Source: Haloechinothrix_A salitolerans
GTDB lineage: Bacteria > Actinomycetota > Actinomycetes > Mycobacteriales > Pseudonocardiaceae
Strand: one strand, 5' to 3'
DNA: 64,000 nucleotides
Assembly: GCF_039544105.1 (NCBI RefSeq)
Contig: NZ_BAABLA010000109.1
In this document: piece by piece, positions 1-7,260 of the stretch
Layout of the letters: the number at the start of each line of letters is the position of its first letter
Numbering within the stretch: the stretch's first letter is position 1
The notes under the pieces: model-generated
Databases searched by the model: none
Seen by the model: only the letters and a program-made list of their open reading frames with translations
Told to the model about the DNA's origin: nothing
Made by a program: the position numbers and the translations under genes

Positions 1-197
1 CGACACCCGCTGGCGAAGCGGTCGAGGTGGACTTCGAGGTTGGCGAGTCCGTCACCGTCATGGACGGGCCGTTCGCCACGCTTCCCGCCACGATTTCCGA
101 GGTCAACGCCGACGGTCAGAAACTCAAGGTCTTGGTGTCGATCTTCGGTAGGGAGACGCCGGTCGAGCTGTCGTTCAACCAGGTCTCCAAGATCTAA
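1..197 (+). CDS. nusG: Transcription termination/antitermination factor NusG, C-terminal part
   Basis: Only the last ~64 codons are inside the window; the frame enters at base 3 and stops with TAA at 195. The visible residues include VTVMDGPFATLPATISEV and end in ELSFNQVSKI, which is the KOW domain that closes NusG proteins. NusG binds RNA polymerase and links it to Rho or to the leading ribosome. The gene lies upstream of rplK, the usual bacterial order (secE-nusG-rplK-rplA). Family assignment is secure; the N-terminal domain cannot be checked here. Confidence 0.93.
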   Translation, partial: TPAGEAVEVDFEVGESVTVMDGPFATLPATISEVNADGQKLKVLVSIFGRETPVELSFNQVSKI

Positions 198-200
198 CCT

Positions 201-290
201 TGCGGGGGCACGTCCCCGCATTCCCCCACAAAGAACGGGGCAAAGCACGCCCCCGCATACCCCAGACTTCGGGGCGAGCCAAGCCCCGAA
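201..290 (+). terminator. Two GC-rich hairpins between nusG and rplK
   Basis: The first hairpin pairs 201-208 with 213-220 (TGCGGGGG/TCCCCGCA, one G-U). The second pairs 268-275 with 283-290 (TTCGGGGC/GCCCCGAA, 7-base loop). Neither is followed by a long T run, so they may weaken rather than stop read-through into rplK. Similar hairpins occur between rpsD and rpoA. Confidence 0.5.
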
Positions 291-345
291 AGCCCCGGGA
301 CGCTGGCAGGGCTCCCGGTAAGTGATCAGTGAACAGGAAACGAGA

Positions 346-780
346 ATGCCACCCAAGAAGAAGAAGCTTGCAGCGATCATCAAGCTGCAGATCGCGGCGG
401 GGCAGGCGAACCCCGCCCCGCCGGTCGGCCCCGCGCTGGGCCAGCACGGCGTCAACATCATGGAGTTCTGCAAGGCCTACAACGCCGCGACCGAGTCGCA
501 GCGCGGCAATGTGGTGCCTGTCGAGATCTCGGTCTTCGAGGACCGGTCATTCGACTTCAAGCTGAAGACACCGCCCGCCGCGAAGCTGCTGCTCAAGGCG
601 GCTGGTGTGGACAAGGGCTCCGGCGAGCCACACAAGAGCAAGGTCGGCAAGGTCACCTGGGACCAGCTCAAGGAGATCGCCGAGACCAAGAAGACTGACC
701 TCAACGCCTACGACGTCGACCAGGCCGCGAAGATCATCGCCGGTACGGCGAGGTCCATGGGCCTGACGATCGAGGACTGA
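346..780 (+). CDS. rplK: 50S ribosomal protein L11 (uL11)
   Basis: This 144-residue protein builds the L11 stalk base at the GTPase-associated centre with 23S rRNA helices 43/44. It opens MPPKKKKLAAIIKLQIAAGQ and has the proline-rich ANPAPPVGPALGQHGVNIMEF segment of the N-terminal domain; the C-terminal rRNA-binding domain ends at TARSMGLTIED. A GTG at 322 would add eight residues (MISEQETR), but ATG 346 matches the family start. It is 98 bp upstream of rplA, so the two are probably cotranscribed. Confidence 0.97.
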   Translation: MPPKKKKLAAIIKLQIAAGQANPAPPVGPALGQHGVNIMEFCKAYNAATESQRGNVVPVEISVFEDRSFDFKLKTPPAAKLLLKAAGVDKGSGEPHKSKVGKVTWDQLKEIAETKKTDLNAYDVDQAAKIIAGTARSMGLTIED

Positions 781-878
781 TCCTCGAAGTGCGCTAGTCG
801 CCTAGCGCATGCCGTGGGAGAGCCAGGCGCTGGCTCACGACAACCACACCTGATCCACGAGCAACGTAAGGACAGAGC

Positions 879-1592
879 ATGACCAAGCGCAGCAAGGCCT
901 ACCGTCAGGCCGCCGAGCTGATCGACCGGGAGCGGCTGTACTCGCCGCTCGAGGCGGTCAAGCTCGCCAAGGAGACCTCCAAGGTCAAGATGGACGCCAC
1001 CGTCGAGGTCGCGATGCGGCTCGGCGTTGACCCCCGCAAGGCCGACCAGATGGTCCGCGGCACCGTGAACCTGCCGCACGGTACGGGTAAGACCGTCCGC
1101 GTCATTGTTTTCACATCCGGTGACAAGGTCGCTGAGGCCGAAGCCGCCGGTGCTGACGTGGCTGGCTCCGACGAGTTGATCGAGCGCATCCAGGGTGGCT
1201 GGCTCGACTTCGACGCCGCGATCGCGACACCGGACCAGATGGCCAAGGTGGGTAAGATCGCCCGCATCCTCGGCCCGCGTGGCCTGATGCCAAACCCGAA
1301 GACCGGCACCGTGACGCCGAACATCGCCAAGGCCGTCGCCGACATCAAGGGCGGCAAGGTGAGCTTCCGGGTCGACAAGCAGGCGAACCTGCACATGATC
1401 ATCGGCAAGGCGTCGTTCGAGCCGGAGAAGCTGGTCGAGAACTACGCCGCCGCGCTGGACGAGGTGCTGCGTGCCAAGCCGTCCGCCGCGAAGGGTCGCT
1501 TCGTCAAGAAGGTGACTTTCACGACGACGATGGGCCCCGGTATCCCGGTGGATCCCGCCCGCACCCGCAACCTGCTCGACGCGGAGGCGTAA
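879..1592 (+). CDS. rplA: 50S ribosomal protein L1 (uL1)
   Basis: The 237-residue protein forms the mobile L1 stalk beside the E site and in many bacteria represses its own operon by binding the mRNA. The family motifs are present: an MTKRSKAYRQA start, the RGTVNLPHGTGK segment, and the GPRGLMPNPKTGTVT signature. An AAGGACAG sequence a few bases upstream serves as ribosome binding site. It is the last gene of the rplK-rplA unit and is followed by a perfect hairpin at 1619-1654. Confidence 0.97.
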   Translation: MTKRSKAYRQAAELIDRERLYSPLEAVKLAKETSKVKMDATVEVAMRLGVDPRKADQMVRGTVNLPHGTGKTVRVIVFTSGDKVAEAEAAGADVAGSDELIERIQGGWLDFDAAIATPDQMAKVGKIARILGPRGLMPNPKTGTVTPNIAKAVADIKGGKVSFRVDKQANLHMIIGKASFEPEKLVENYAAALDEVLRAKPSAAKGRFVKKVTFTTTMGPGIPVDPARTRNLLDAEA

Positions 1593-1618
1593 GGCTCTCA
1601 GCCAGCCGACAACATCAG

Positions 1619-1654
1619 TGGCGCCCGGTGCACTTCGATGTGCACCGGGCGCCA
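1619..1654. terminator. Perfect 15-bp hairpin downstream of rplA
   Basis: Bases 1619-1633 (TGGCGCCCGGTGCAC) pair exactly with 1640-1654 around a 6-base loop, followed by CGTTT. It lies between convergent genes, rplA on plus and the membrane protein gene on minus, so it can serve as a two-sided terminator. Confidence 0.85.
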
Positions 1655-1766
1655 CGTTTGCGTGGAGGTGCCGTGAGTCCCCGCTGTGGTGTGGAGATTT
1701 CGCACCCGTGTCGCGGGACTCGCGGCACCACAAGTCGGGACTCGCACCTCGCCAACGGGCCAGCCG

Positions 1767-2843
1767 CTAGTTCGGCGTGGTGCGCTTGGGGGTTGGGCAG
1801 CTGCGTGGTCCCGGCTCGTGACCAGTGATGAGCCACTGCTCGCCCTTGGCGTCGGGAATCCTCGTTACGATGAACGTCCCAAGCGCGGGCCCGCCGGTGA
1901 TAGTGCCGCCGATACTGCGCGCCGCCTCGCAGGACTTGATGGTGTACGACTCGCCTTCTGCCAATCCCGACACCTCGTCGTAGACCTCATAGGGCGTCGA
2001 GCGGGGCAGCGACTGGACGTAATCCGTTACGTGCTCAACGTCCTTGTTCAACGCGATGACCGCGTCAGGGCAGGTGGCGGCACCCATGTTCGCTGTGAAC
2101 TGCCTGCGCCCATTCTCGTCGAAGCGCAGGCAGACCTTGTCGACCTGCGGCTGTCCCGTTCGCGGGTCTTGCTGTGCGATGCGGCGATAGACGTCGCGCA
2201 CCGCCTCGTAGGGGTCTTCAGCGTAAAGCTTGGTCGCCTCCGCCTTCTTGCCGCCTTGTTCGGCGAGCTCGGCACTGGAGGGTTCGCTGGAGCCGCCGAG
2301 ATAGTGGTTGATCGCCCACGCCGCGGCCGCCGCTACGGCGATGAGCACCAGCACCGCCGTGACGAGCTTGCTGGCGAGAGCGGTCAGCCAGGCGGGCGTT
2401 CGTTGTCGCCATCCTGATGGTTGAACTTCGCGTGAGAGGGCGGGCGGCAGCTCACCGTTCTGAGCCTGATATTCGCGAAAGCGCTGGAACTCTTGGAACT
2501 CGCGGAACTGCCTGAGCTCTTCGTCGCTGAGCGGTTCGGAGGGTGGTCGAGCGGACAACTCCGACCCAGGTTCTGGTCGTGACTCGGCGGCCGTTTCCGC
2601 GGGTGAGTCGAGTGAGCTGTCCGGGCGAGGGGCGGGCAGGTTCCCGTTGTCCCGCTCGCCGATGGTCACGCCGTCGTTCACGGGGTTGTCCCGCTCGCCG
2701 GGTTCTGTCGTGCCATCGTGATCGTGCTCACCGCTGTCGGTCGCGTCGCTCCGTGCGTCGCCGTGCCGCTCACCCTCGCCGTGCGGTGCCGCGTCGTCGT
2801 CATGCGTGTCGTCCTGACGCCGTTCTGCCACGGCCCCCATCAT
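1767..2843 (-). CDS. Hypothetical single-pass membrane protein with acidic N-terminal region
   Basis: I do not recognise a named family. The 358-residue product has a charged His/Asp/Glu-rich region (about 1-105), an aromatic stretch rich in Phe-Arg-Glu repeats (FREFQEFQRFREYQ, about 113-126), one membrane helix (about 157-180), and a ~175-residue C-terminal domain with three cysteines (VCLRF, ATCPD, SCEAA) and a fourth in the tail. The layout suggests an N-terminal cytoplasmic region and an exported C-terminal domain of the kind seen in many actinobacterial envelope proteins. The start is uncertain: two adjacent ATGs occur at 2843 and 2840 with no strong ribosome binding site. The gene faces rplA and diverges from rplJ. 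Confidence 0.75.
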   Translation of the reverse strand: MMGAVAERRQDDTHDDDAAPHGEGERHGDARSDATDSGEHDHDGTTEPGERDNPVNDGVTIGERDNGNLPAPRPDSSLDSPAETAAESRPEPGSELSARPPSEPLSDEELRQFREFQEFQRFREYQAQNGELPPALSREVQPSGWRQRTPAWLTALASKLVTAVLVLIAVAAAAAWAINHYLGGSSEPSSAELAEQGGKKAEATKLYAEDPYEAVRDVYRRIAQQDPRTGQPQVDKVCLRFDENGRRQFTANMGAATCPDAVIALNKDVEHVTDYVQSLPRSTPYEVYDEVSGLAEGESYTIKSCEAARSIGGTITGGPALGTFIVTRIPDAKGEQWLITGHEPGPRSCPTPKRTTPN

Positions 2844-2895
2844 GCCGGATCGCCACCAACGAGCACCCGCGCATCGCCGCCGATGGGTGCTGTCG

Positions 2896-2901
2896 TAGAC
2901 T
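2896..2901 (+). promoter_or_regulatory. Candidate -10 element for rplJ-rplL
   Basis: TAGACT matches the actinobacterial housekeeping -10 consensus and equals the element proposed for rpoB at 16395. No good -35 hexamer sits 17-18 bases upstream, so the call is tentative. A start near 2908 would give a leader of about 200 bases before rplJ. Confidence 0.35.
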
Positions 2902-2929
2902 TGTCGATGGTTCTACCGAAGACCGCTGG

Positions 2930-3109
2930 TCTCATGGGCCCCTGTGTCCATGGCGAAGGTCCCGCAGCGCGGGCGGCCTGCGCAGGAGGAACGAGGCTCG
3001 CCACCAATGTGTGTCGTAACGCCCCGCGCCGCTTGCGCAGGGCGTTTTGTCGTCTCTGGGCCGGGAACCGCCACGGTCACCAGCTAACAGAGATGAGAGG
3101 AGGCGACAC
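2930..3109 (+). promoter_or_regulatory. rplJ leader (L10-type autoregulatory leader) with attenuator-like hairpin
   Basis: The leader ahead of rplJ contains a strong hairpin at 3018-3046: AACGCCC and GCGC pair with GCGC and GGGCGTT around CGCTT with one C-A mismatch, followed by TTTTGTCGTCT. This has the form of an intrinsic terminator inside a 5' leader. In bacteria the rplJL leader binds the L10-L7/L12 complex and controls its own expression, so this is probably the regulated element. The structural match to the known L10 leader RNA family was not tested. Confidence 0.6.
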
Positions 3110-3637
3110 ATGGCGAAGCCAGACAAGGTGGCGGCCGTCGCCGAGATCGCGGACAGGTTCCGCAACAGCTCGGCAGCCGTGATCACCGAGTACACCGGCC
3201 TCTCCGTTTCCCAGCTCTCCGAGCTGCGTCGCGCTCTCGGCTCTGGCGCCAAGTATCGGGTCGCGAAGAACACCCTCGTCAAGCGTGCCGCTGAGGACGC
3301 GGGCGTCGAGGGTCTTGACCACCTCTTCATCGGTCCGACCGCCATCACCTTCATCGAGGATGAGCCGGTCGAAGCGGCGAAGGTGCTCAAGAAGTTCTCG
3401 AAGGACAACAACGCCCTCGTCATAAAGGGCGGCTACATGGACGGCCGAGCGATCTCCCCGGAGGAGGTCAACCGGCTCGCCGATCTGGAAAGCCGCGAGG
3501 TGCTGCTCTCCCAAGCAGCGGGCGCTTTCAAGGCCAAGTTGTCCGAGGCGGCAAGGATGTTCGCGGAGCCTGCGTCGCAGGTCGCCCGCCTCGCCAAGGC
3601 GCTGGAAGACAAGCGCAACGAAGAAGATGCCGCCTGA
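3110..3637 (+). CDS. rplJ: 50S ribosomal protein L10 (uL10)
   Basis: This 175-residue protein anchors L7/L12 dimers to the L11 stalk base. It begins MAKPDKVAAVAEIADRFRNS, contains ITEYTGLSVSQLSELRRAL and the YRVAKNTLVKRA segment, and ends with a charged helix that holds the L7/L12 dimers. ATG 3110 is chosen over the upstream start at 3047 because it follows GAGAGGAGG at ideal spacing and matches the family start. rplL follows after 69 bp. Confidence 0.97.
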   Translation: MAKPDKVAAVAEIADRFRNSSAAVITEYTGLSVSQLSELRRALGSGAKYRVAKNTLVKRAAEDAGVEGLDHLFIGPTAITFIEDEPVEAAKVLKKFSKDNNALVIKGGYMDGRAISPEEVNRLADLESREVLLSQAAGAFKAKLSEAARMFAEPASQVARLAKALEDKRNEEDAA

Positions 3638-3706
3638 CGCCGAGCACTGGCCAAGAGCTGAGTACCCACCCACTCGATTCGTTCGAAGTAAGAAAGGAAG
3701 GCCATC

Positions 3707-4105
3707 ATGGCCAAGCTGAGCACCGACGAGCTGCTTGACGCGTTCAAGGAGCTGACCCTGATCGAGCTGTCCGACTTCGTTAAGAAGTTCGAGGAGACCT
3801 TCGACGTCTCCGCTGCCGCTCCGGTCGCGGCTGTTGCCGCGCCTGGCGCTGCCGCCACCGGCGGTGGCGAGGAGGCCGCTGTTGAGGAGCAGGACGAGTT
3901 CGACGTCATCCTCGAGGGCGCTGGCGACAAGAAGATCCAGGTCATTAAGGTCGTCCGTGAGGTCGTCTCCGGCCTCGGCCTGAAGGAGGCCAAGGAGCTC
4001 GTCGAGGGCGCCCCGAAGCCGATCCTGGAGAAGGTCGACAAGGAAGCCGCCGACGCGGCCAAGGAGAAGCTGGAAGCCGCTGGCGCGCAGATCACCGTCA
4101 AGTAG
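3707..4105 (+). CDS. rplL: 50S ribosomal protein L7/L12 (bL12)
   Basis: The 132-residue stalk protein recruits translational GTPases. The N-terminal dimerisation domain (KLSTDELLDAFKELTLIELSDF) is followed by an Ala/Gly-rich hinge (about 46-62) and the C-terminal factor-binding domain with KIQVIKVVREVVSGLGLKEA and LVEGAPKPILEKV. An AGAAAGGAAGG sequence precedes the ATG. It closes the rplJ-rplL unit; instead of rpoB, the next genes are the mce operon. Confidence 0.97.
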   Translation: MAKLSTDELLDAFKELTLIELSDFVKKFEETFDVSAAAPVAAVAAPGAAATGGGEEAAVEEQDEFDVILEGAGDKKIQVIKVVREVVSGLGLKEAKELVEGAPKPILEKVDKEAADAAKEKLEAAGAQITVK

Positions 4106-4453
4106 CACCTCCGGCGCGCGGTCTGCCGGTCAGTGTTCCGTTAGCACGGCCGCAGTACTGCGCATACCCGGCGTAACGGGCAGTCATCCACTGGGTGGCT
4201 GCCCGTTGCTGCGTCTGGGGCATCCCAGGTCAGTAACATCTGTATGACCTGGACCACGCACGCGGTAGGTTCCGCATGGATCATGTCGTGAGGAAGGCAA
4301 CTGACCCGCAGCGGAAAATCTTATGACTCTTGAGTAACCTGTCTCACCAAGGTTCGTTGCACGAATGAGGGGACTTGACGTTCATTCGCATGCGCGCGCC
4401 GCCGAGTGGCCGGTGGACCGGTGAACTCAACGTAAACGGATTCAGGAGGTCCG
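4106..4453 (+). promoter_or_regulatory. Intergenic region upstream of the mce operon with two dyads
   Basis: This 348-bp gap holds the rplL terminator and then two inverted repeats that do not look like terminators. CCAGGTCA (4225-4232) and TGACCTGG (4245-4252) form an 8-bp perfect dyad with a 12-base spacer. CGAATGA (4362-4368) and TCATTCG (4382-4388) form a 7-bp dyad closer to the ATPase gene and overlap a TTGACG (4375-4380) for which I see no matching -10. Both are candidate operators for the mce operon. Confidence 0.45.
4175..4207 (+). terminator. Terminator hairpin after rplL
   Basis: AACGGGCAG (4175-4183) pairs with CTGCCCGTT (4199-4207), with a further CCAC/GTGG pairing inside the loop. 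It lies 70 bp past the rplL stop and probably separates ribosomal protein transcription from the mce operon. Confidence 0.7.
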
Positions 4454-5617
4454 ATGGGTGCCGAGGTGATCGTCGAGGGGTTGACGAAGTCCTTCGGGAG
4501 TCAGTCCATCTGGCGTGATGTGACGTTGTCGCTGCCGCCGGGTGAGGTGTCGGCGATGCTGGGGCCGTCGGGTACCGGGAAGTCGGTGTTCCTGAAGTCG
4601 ATGATTGGTCTGTTGAAGCCGGACTCGGGCAAGTGCGTCATTAACGGCACCGACATCGTGCAGTGTTCCGAGCGCGAGATGTATGAGGTGCGCAAGCTGT
4701 TCGGGGTGCTGTTTCAGGATGGCGCGTTGTTCGGGTCGATGAACCTGTATGACAACGTGGCGTTCCCGCTGCGCGAGCACACCAAGAAGTCGGAGTCCGA
4801 GATCAAGCGGATCGTGCTCGAGAAGCTGGAGATGACCGGGCTGAAGGGCGCGGAGGACAAGCTGCCTGGCGAGATCTCCGGCGGTATGCGGAAGCGCGCG
4901 GGGTTGGCGCGGGCGCTGGTGCTTGATCCGGAGATCATCCTGTGTGACGAGCCGGACTCCGGTCTCGACCCGGTCCGCACGGCGTATCTCTCGCAGCTGT
5001 TGATCGACCTGAACGCGCAGATCGACGCGACGATCCTGGTGGTCACCCACAACATCAACCTGGCGCGCACGCTGCCGGACAACCTGGGCATGTTGTTCCG
5101 CAAGGAGCTGGTGATGTTTGGACCGCGTGAGGTGTTGCTGACCAGCGAAGAGCCGGTGGTGGAGCAGTTCCTCAACGGCAAGCGGCTCGGCCCGATCGGC
5201 ATGTCGGAGGAGAAGGACACCGCACAGATGGCCGCCGAGCAGGCGATGGCCGAGGCGGGCCATCACCATGGCGGCACCGAGGACGTGCGTGGCGTGGTGC
5301 CGCAGATCAAGCCCACCCCGGGTCTGCCGGAGCGCCAGGGTGAGCGGCGCCGCAAGGACCGCGTCATGAAGATCCTGCACACCCTGCCACCAGCCGCCCA
5401 GGAAGGCATCATCGAATCCCTCTCCCCTGAAGAGCAGCGGCACTACGGCGTCCGCCCCCACGCGCCGGCTGGCGCGCCTCACGCGGGAACGCCGCATTCG
5501 AGCCAGGGACAGCTCCCCGCTGACCAGGTGGCGCAGTTGCCGAACCAGGGGTGGGGCACCGCGGAGCAACTGCGCGCCACCGGCGAGACACCGCCTGGGC
5601 AGGGTGGTGCCCGGTGA
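4454..5617 (+). CDS. mkl: Mce transporter ATPase (MlaF/Mkl-type ABC protein)
   Basis: The 387-residue ATPase should energise lipid import by the Mce complex from the cytoplasmic face. It has Walker A GPSGTGKS (37-44), the ABC signature as ISGGMRKRAGLARAL (SGGM in place of SGGQ, as in MlaF/Mkl proteins), Walker B with the catalytic Glu in ILCDEPDSGLDP, and the switch His in VVTHN. The ABC domain ends near residue 250; a C-terminal extension follows, rich in His, Pro and Gln, containing a conserved-looking helical segment (VMKILHTLPPAAQEGII). AGGAGG lies just before the ATG. M. tuberculosis mkl occupies the equivalent place downstream of rplL. It overlaps the first permease gene by 4 bp (GTGA). 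Confidence 0.93.
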   Translation: MGAEVIVEGLTKSFGSQSIWRDVTLSLPPGEVSAMLGPSGTGKSVFLKSMIGLLKPDSGKCVINGTDIVQCSEREMYEVRKLFGVLFQDGALFGSMNLYDNVAFPLREHTKKSESEIKRIVLEKLEMTGLKGAEDKLPGEISGGMRKRAGLARALVLDPEIILCDEPDSGLDPVRTAYLSQLLIDLNAQIDATILVVTHNINLARTLPDNLGMLFRKELVMFGPREVLLTSEEPVVEQFLNGKRLGPIGMSEEKDTAQMAAEQAMAEAGHHHGGTEDVRGVVPQIKPTPGLPERQGERRRKDRVMKILHTLPPAAQEGIIESLSPEEQRHYGVRPHAPAGAPHAGTPHSSQGQLPADQVAQLPNQGWGTAEQLRATGETPPGQGGAR

Positions 5618-6405
5618 CGGCGACGACGGCTGTCAAGTTCCCCGGCAGGGGAATGGTGGAACAAACGGGCAGGCTCTTCGCGCTCGGCCTCGACGTCATC
5701 CGGCTTACCTTCCAGCGACCATTTCAGTCGCGAGAGTTCATCCAGCAGGCGTGGTTCATCGCCGGTGTGTCGATCCTGCCGACGATGCTGGTGTCGATCC
5801 CGTTCGGAGCCGTCGTCTCGCTGCAGCTGGGTTCGCTGGTCAGCCAGCTTGGCGCGGAGTCGTTCACCGGCGCCGTCAGTGTCCTCGCCATCATCCAGCA
5901 GGCGTCCCCGATCGTGACCGCGCTGATCGTCGCGGGTGCCGCGGGTGCCGCTATTTGCGCGGACATCGGTGCGCGGACCATCCGCGAGGAGATCGACGCG
6001 ATGGAAGTGCTCGGCGTCTCCGCCGTGCAACGTCTCGTCGTGCCGAGGGTCCTGGCGTGCATGCTGGTCGCGATGCTGCTCAACGGAGTGGTGAGCGTGG
6101 TCGGTGTGCTTGGCGGATATTTCTTCAATGTCATCCTGCAGGACGGCACGCCTGGCGCGTACCTCGCCAGCTTCTCGGCGCTCGCGCAGCTACCCGACCT
6201 GTGGATCAGCGAGATCAAGGCCATCTTGTTCGGCTTCATGGCTGGCGTCGTCGCCTGCTACCGGGGCTTGAACCCGCCACCTGGGCCGAAGGGTGTCGGT
6301 GACGCGGTCAACCAGTCCGTCGTCATCACCTTCCTGCTGCTGTTCTTCATCAACTTCATCCTGACCGCCGTGTATCTGACGGTCGTGCCGCCGAAGACGG
6401 GGTGA
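5614..6405 (+). CDS. yrbEA: Mce ABC transporter permease YrbE-A (MlaE family)
   Basis: The 263-residue integral membrane permease is one of two MlaE-type subunits that carry lipid from the periplasmic Mce assembly through the inner membrane. The family signature is present: GAAGAAICADIGARTIREEIDAMEVLGV, given here in pieces as AICADIGARTI and EEIDAMEVLGV, followed by several membrane helices. GTG 5614 is chosen because it overlaps the ATPase stop as GTGA and matches the family length; the longer frame from 5551 would put an Arg-rich tail in front. YrbE-B follows after 6 bp. Confidence 0.93.
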   Translation: MTATTAVKFPGRGMVEQTGRLFALGLDVIRLTFQRPFQSREFIQQAWFIAGVSILPTMLVSIPFGAVVSLQLGSLVSQLGAESFTGAVSVLAIIQQASPIVTALIVAGAAGAAICADIGARTIREEIDAMEVLGVSAVQRLVVPRVLACMLVAMLLNGVVSVVGVLGGYFFNVILQDGTPGAYLASFSALAQLPDLWISEIKAILFGFMAGVVACYRGLNPPPGPKGVGDAVNQSVVITFLLLFFINFILTAVYLTVVPPKTG

Positions 6406-6411
6406 TGGTTC

Positions 6412-7260
6412 ATGTCGATGCTGAACACCCTCACCCGCAACACCAGGAAAGCGGTCAACGCCCCGCTCGCCAAGCTGGACGACCTCGGCGACCAGCTGTC
6501 GTTTTACGTCAGGGCGCTGGCATGGGTACCTCGTACGCTGGTGCACTACACCAAAGAAGTGCTGCGCATCCTCGCCGAGACGTTCTTCGGAACCGGGGCG
6601 CTCGCCGTGATCGGCGGCACCGTCGGCGTCATGCTCGGTATGACGCTGTTCGTTGGCATCGTCGTCGGCTTGCAGGGCTACGCGGGCCTCGATCAGATTG
6701 GTGCTGCCGCGCTGTCCGGGTTCGCCTCGGCATACATCAACACCCGTGAGGTGGCGCCGTTGGTCGCGGGCCTGGCGCTGTCGGCGACGGTCGGCGCTGG
6801 ATTCACCGCCCAGCTTGGTGCGATGCGGATTTCCGAGGAGATCGACGCGGTCGAGGTCATGGCGGTGCCCAGCCTGCCGTTCCTGGTCACGACCAGGATC
6901 ATCGCGGGCTTCATCGCGATCATCCCGCTTTACATCATCGGCCTGTTGTCGTCCTACGTCGGCTCGCGGTTGATCGTGGTGGTGTTCTACGCCCAATCGG
7001 CGGGTACCTACGATCACTACTTCGAGCTGTTCCTGCCTAAGCAGGACGTGTTCATCTCGTTCGCGAAAGTCTTGGTTTTCGCCGTCATCATCATCATGTC
7101 GCACTGTTACTACGGATATACGGCATCGGGTGGCCCCGCCGGTGTCGGTGTTGCCGTTGGCAAGGCGGTAAAGACGACCATCGTGGTGGTCGCACTGGTG
7201 AACTTCTTCCTCGGCTTCGGAATCTGGGGCACTGACACAACGGTGAGGATCGCAGGATGA
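6412..7260 (+). CDS. yrbEB: Mce ABC transporter permease YrbE-B (MlaE family)
   Basis: The 282-residue second permease pairs with YrbE-A. It shows the MlaE features TAQLGAMRISEEIDAVEVMAV and five or so hydrophobic segments, with a short cytoplasmic N-terminus (NTLTRNTRKAVNAPL). Its stop overlaps the mceA start by 4 bp (ATGA), which supports translational coupling. Like YrbE-A it should sit in the inner membrane bound to the Mkl-type ATPase. Confidence 0.93.
   Translation: MSMLNTLTRNTRKAVNAPLAKLDDLGDQLSFYVRALAWVPRTLVHYTKEVLRILAETFFGTGALAVIGGTVGVMLGMTLFVGIVVGLQGYAGLDQIGAAALSGFASAYINTREVAPLVAGLALSATVGAGFTAQLGAMRISEEIDAVEVMAVPSLPFLVTTRIIAGFIAIIPLYIIGLLSSYVGSRLIVVVFYAQSAGTYDHYFELFLPKQDVFISFAKVLVFAVIIIMSHCYYGYTASGGPAGVGVAVGKAVKTTIVVVALVNFFLGFGIWGTDTTVRIAG

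Noticed and set aside
2543..3182. Plus-strand frames over the N-terminal part of the membrane protein and the rplJ leader
   Set aside because: Low-complexity Arg-rich translations, antisense to a better supported gene or in a leader.
4375..4403. TTGACG as -35 of the mce operon promoter
   Set aside because: No -10-like hexamer lies 16-19 bases downstream; the hexamer instead falls in an inverted repeat.
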